From Verrucomicrobiota bacterium (GTDB taxonomy: Bacteria; Verrucomicrobiota; Verrucomicrobiia; Limisphaerales; UBA1096), in the NCBI GenBank assembly GCA_003972865.1, contig QOAX01000021.1, positions 1-5,801 of the forward strand: a stretch of 5,801 nucleotides of DNA. Direction: 5' to 3'. The translations under genes and the position numbers were made by a program. Positions 5,082-5,801 of the stretch are shown in pieces. A model generated the notes under the pieces. The model saw only the letters and a program-made list of their open reading frames with translations, was not told the origin of the DNA and did not search any database. Every line of letters starts with the position of its first letter. Positions within the stretch are counted from its first letter, which is position 1.

Positions 5082-5801
5082 ATGAGTTTCACCGCCTGCG
5101 AGATCGCCGAACGCATCGGGGGAGAAGTCGTTGGCGACGGTGGCATCGAGCTTGGCGGCTTCGCCCAGGCCGACGCGGCCAGGCCCGGTGACCTCACCTT
5201 CGCCGAGAACGAGGAATTCTTCCGCTTGGCAGAGCAAAGTAAAGCGAGCGCCATCCTTGCCCCCGGCAAATTCACCTCCGAAACCAAGACGATCATCCGT
5301 GTGAAGGATGCCCGCATCGCCTTCGCCCGGGTACTTCCGCTGCTCTTCCCGGAGAAACAGTTCGCCCCCGGCATCCACCCGAGCGCCGTTATCGCAGAGA
5401 GCGCCCAAGTCACCGACACCGCTACCATCGGCCCAAACTGCGTCATCGGTGAAGGTGCCGCCATCGGCGAGCAAACGGTGCTCGAGGCCAACTGCACTGT
5501 CGGCGACCACTCGACGCTTGGCCAAGCGGTGCGCCTGTTCGCCAACGTATCCGTTTACTCGCAGTGCAAACTGGGCGACCGAGTCCGGGTGCACTCCGGC
5601 ACAGTGATTGGCTCCGATGGCTACGGCTACGTTTTTGATCAGGATCACCATCGCAAAATCCCGCAAGTCGGCGGCGTAGTGATCGAGAACGACGTCGAGA
5701 TCGGGGCCAACTGCACTGTTGATCGCGGCGCACTCGGCGACACCCTCATCGGCGAGGGCACCAAGATCGACAACCTCGTGCAGATCGCCCACAACGTCAT
5801 C
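5082..5801 (+). CDS. lpxD: UDP-3-O-acylglucosamine N-acyltransferase (LpxD), 3' part missing
   Basis: LpxD adds the N-linked hydroxyacyl chain to UDP-3-O-acylglucosamine, the third step of lipid A synthesis, on the cytoplasmic side. The frame is open from ATG at 5082 to the edge (240 codons); the family is usually about 340 residues, so roughly the last 100 are missing. Residues 1-98 match the uridine-binding domain (RPGDLTFAENEEF at 34-46). From about 99 onward there are left-handed beta-helix hexapeptide repeats (IHPSAVIAESAQV, TIGPNCVIGEGAAIG). The conserved block SGTVIGSDGYGYVFD (172-186), then KIPQVG, DRGALGDTLIG and KIDNLVQIAHN, ends in His237, equivalent to the catalytic histidine (His239 in Escherichia coli). 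It lies 5 bp after panD. The nearest purine-rich site, GAGGAG at 5059-5064, is 17 nt from the ATG, longer than ideal, so coupling to panD is likely. Confidence 0.96.
   Translation, partial: MSFTACEIAERIGGEVVGDGGIELGGFAQADAARPGDLTFAENEEFFRLAEQSKASAILAPGKFTSETKTIIRVKDARIAFARVLPLLFPEKQFAPGIHPSAVIAESAQVTDTATIGPNCVIGEGAAIGEQTVLEANCTVGDHSTLGQAVRLFANVSVYSQCKLGDRVRVHSGTVIGSDGYGYVFDQDHHRKIPQVGGVVIENDVEIGANCTVDRGALGDTLIGEGTKIDNLVQIAHNVI

Larger units (their letters stand above)
870..5525. repeat. Dispersed palindrome TTGGCCAA, seven perfect copies
   Basis: Perfect copies are at 870-877, 1140-1147, 2124-2131, 2153-2160, 2196-2203, 3321-3328 and 5518-5525. Three of them extend to the 12-bp palindrome GCTTGGCCAAGC (2122-2133, 2194-2205, 5516-5527). 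The core hexamer TGGCCA occurs about 15 times by my reading. Copies lie in the sulfatase, in lpxD and in the leader of oxidoreductase B. They are read both as Leu-Ala-Lys/Asn and as Leu-Gly-Gln, so protein sequence alone does not explain them. Confidence 0.8.

Noticed and set aside
5073..5792. Minus-strand open frame of 239 codons
   Set aside because: It mirrors lpxD, which has clear hexapeptide repeats and the catalytic IAHN motif on the plus strand.

Overview
The window looks like chromosomal DNA from a Gram-negative bacterium, most likely of the Verrucomicrobiota or the wider Planctomycetota/Verrucomicrobiota group. The evidence is the combination of an exported type I sulfatase, two Gfo/Idh/MocA oxidoreductases and an ankyrin-repeat lipoprotein, together with a lipid A gene (lpxD). 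The phylum is an inference from gene content, not a proven placement. No phage, transposon or CRISPR signature is visible.

Layout. At the left edge (1-333, minus) is the 5' part of a small ankyrin-repeat lipoprotein gene. A gene-free stretch (334-537) separates it from a strong rho-independent terminator (538-580, minus) and a complete initiator tRNA-fMet gene with encoded CCA (585-661, minus). From 4511 down to 752 runs a three-gene minus-strand operon: Gfo/Idh/MocA oxidoreductase A (4511-3351), oxidoreductase B (3307-2219), then a sulfatase (2215-752). A well-formed sigma70-type promoter lies at 4569-4597, with an 18-bp dyad over its -35 box. To the right and divergent (plus strand) are panD, aspartate 1-decarboxylase (4714-5076), and lpxD (5082 to the window edge), 5 bp apart. 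The ankyrin gene and lpxD are both cut by the window edges.

How the genes fit together. The sulfatase has a Sec signal peptide and a Cys-type sulfatase active site, so it probably desulfates a sulfated sugar or polysaccharide outside the cytoplasm. The two oxidoreductases lack signal peptides and would act on sugars or sugar derivatives in the cytoplasm. The likely theme is catabolism of a sulfated or modified carbohydrate, but the substrate cannot be read from the sequence. panD (beta-alanine for pantothenate/CoA) and lpxD (lipid A acylation) are housekeeping genes. I see no terminator between the sulfatase and tRNA-fMet, so the catabolic transcript may run through the tRNA to the terminator at 538-580.

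The most unusual signal is at DNA level. The perfect palindrome TTGGCCAA occurs seven times in 5.8 kb, where about 0.1 would be expected by chance. It is often extended to GCTTGGCCAAGC and is read in different codon phases in different genes. This resembles a highly iterated palindrome of the cyanobacterial HIP1 kind. I did not find a clearly novel multi-gene system.
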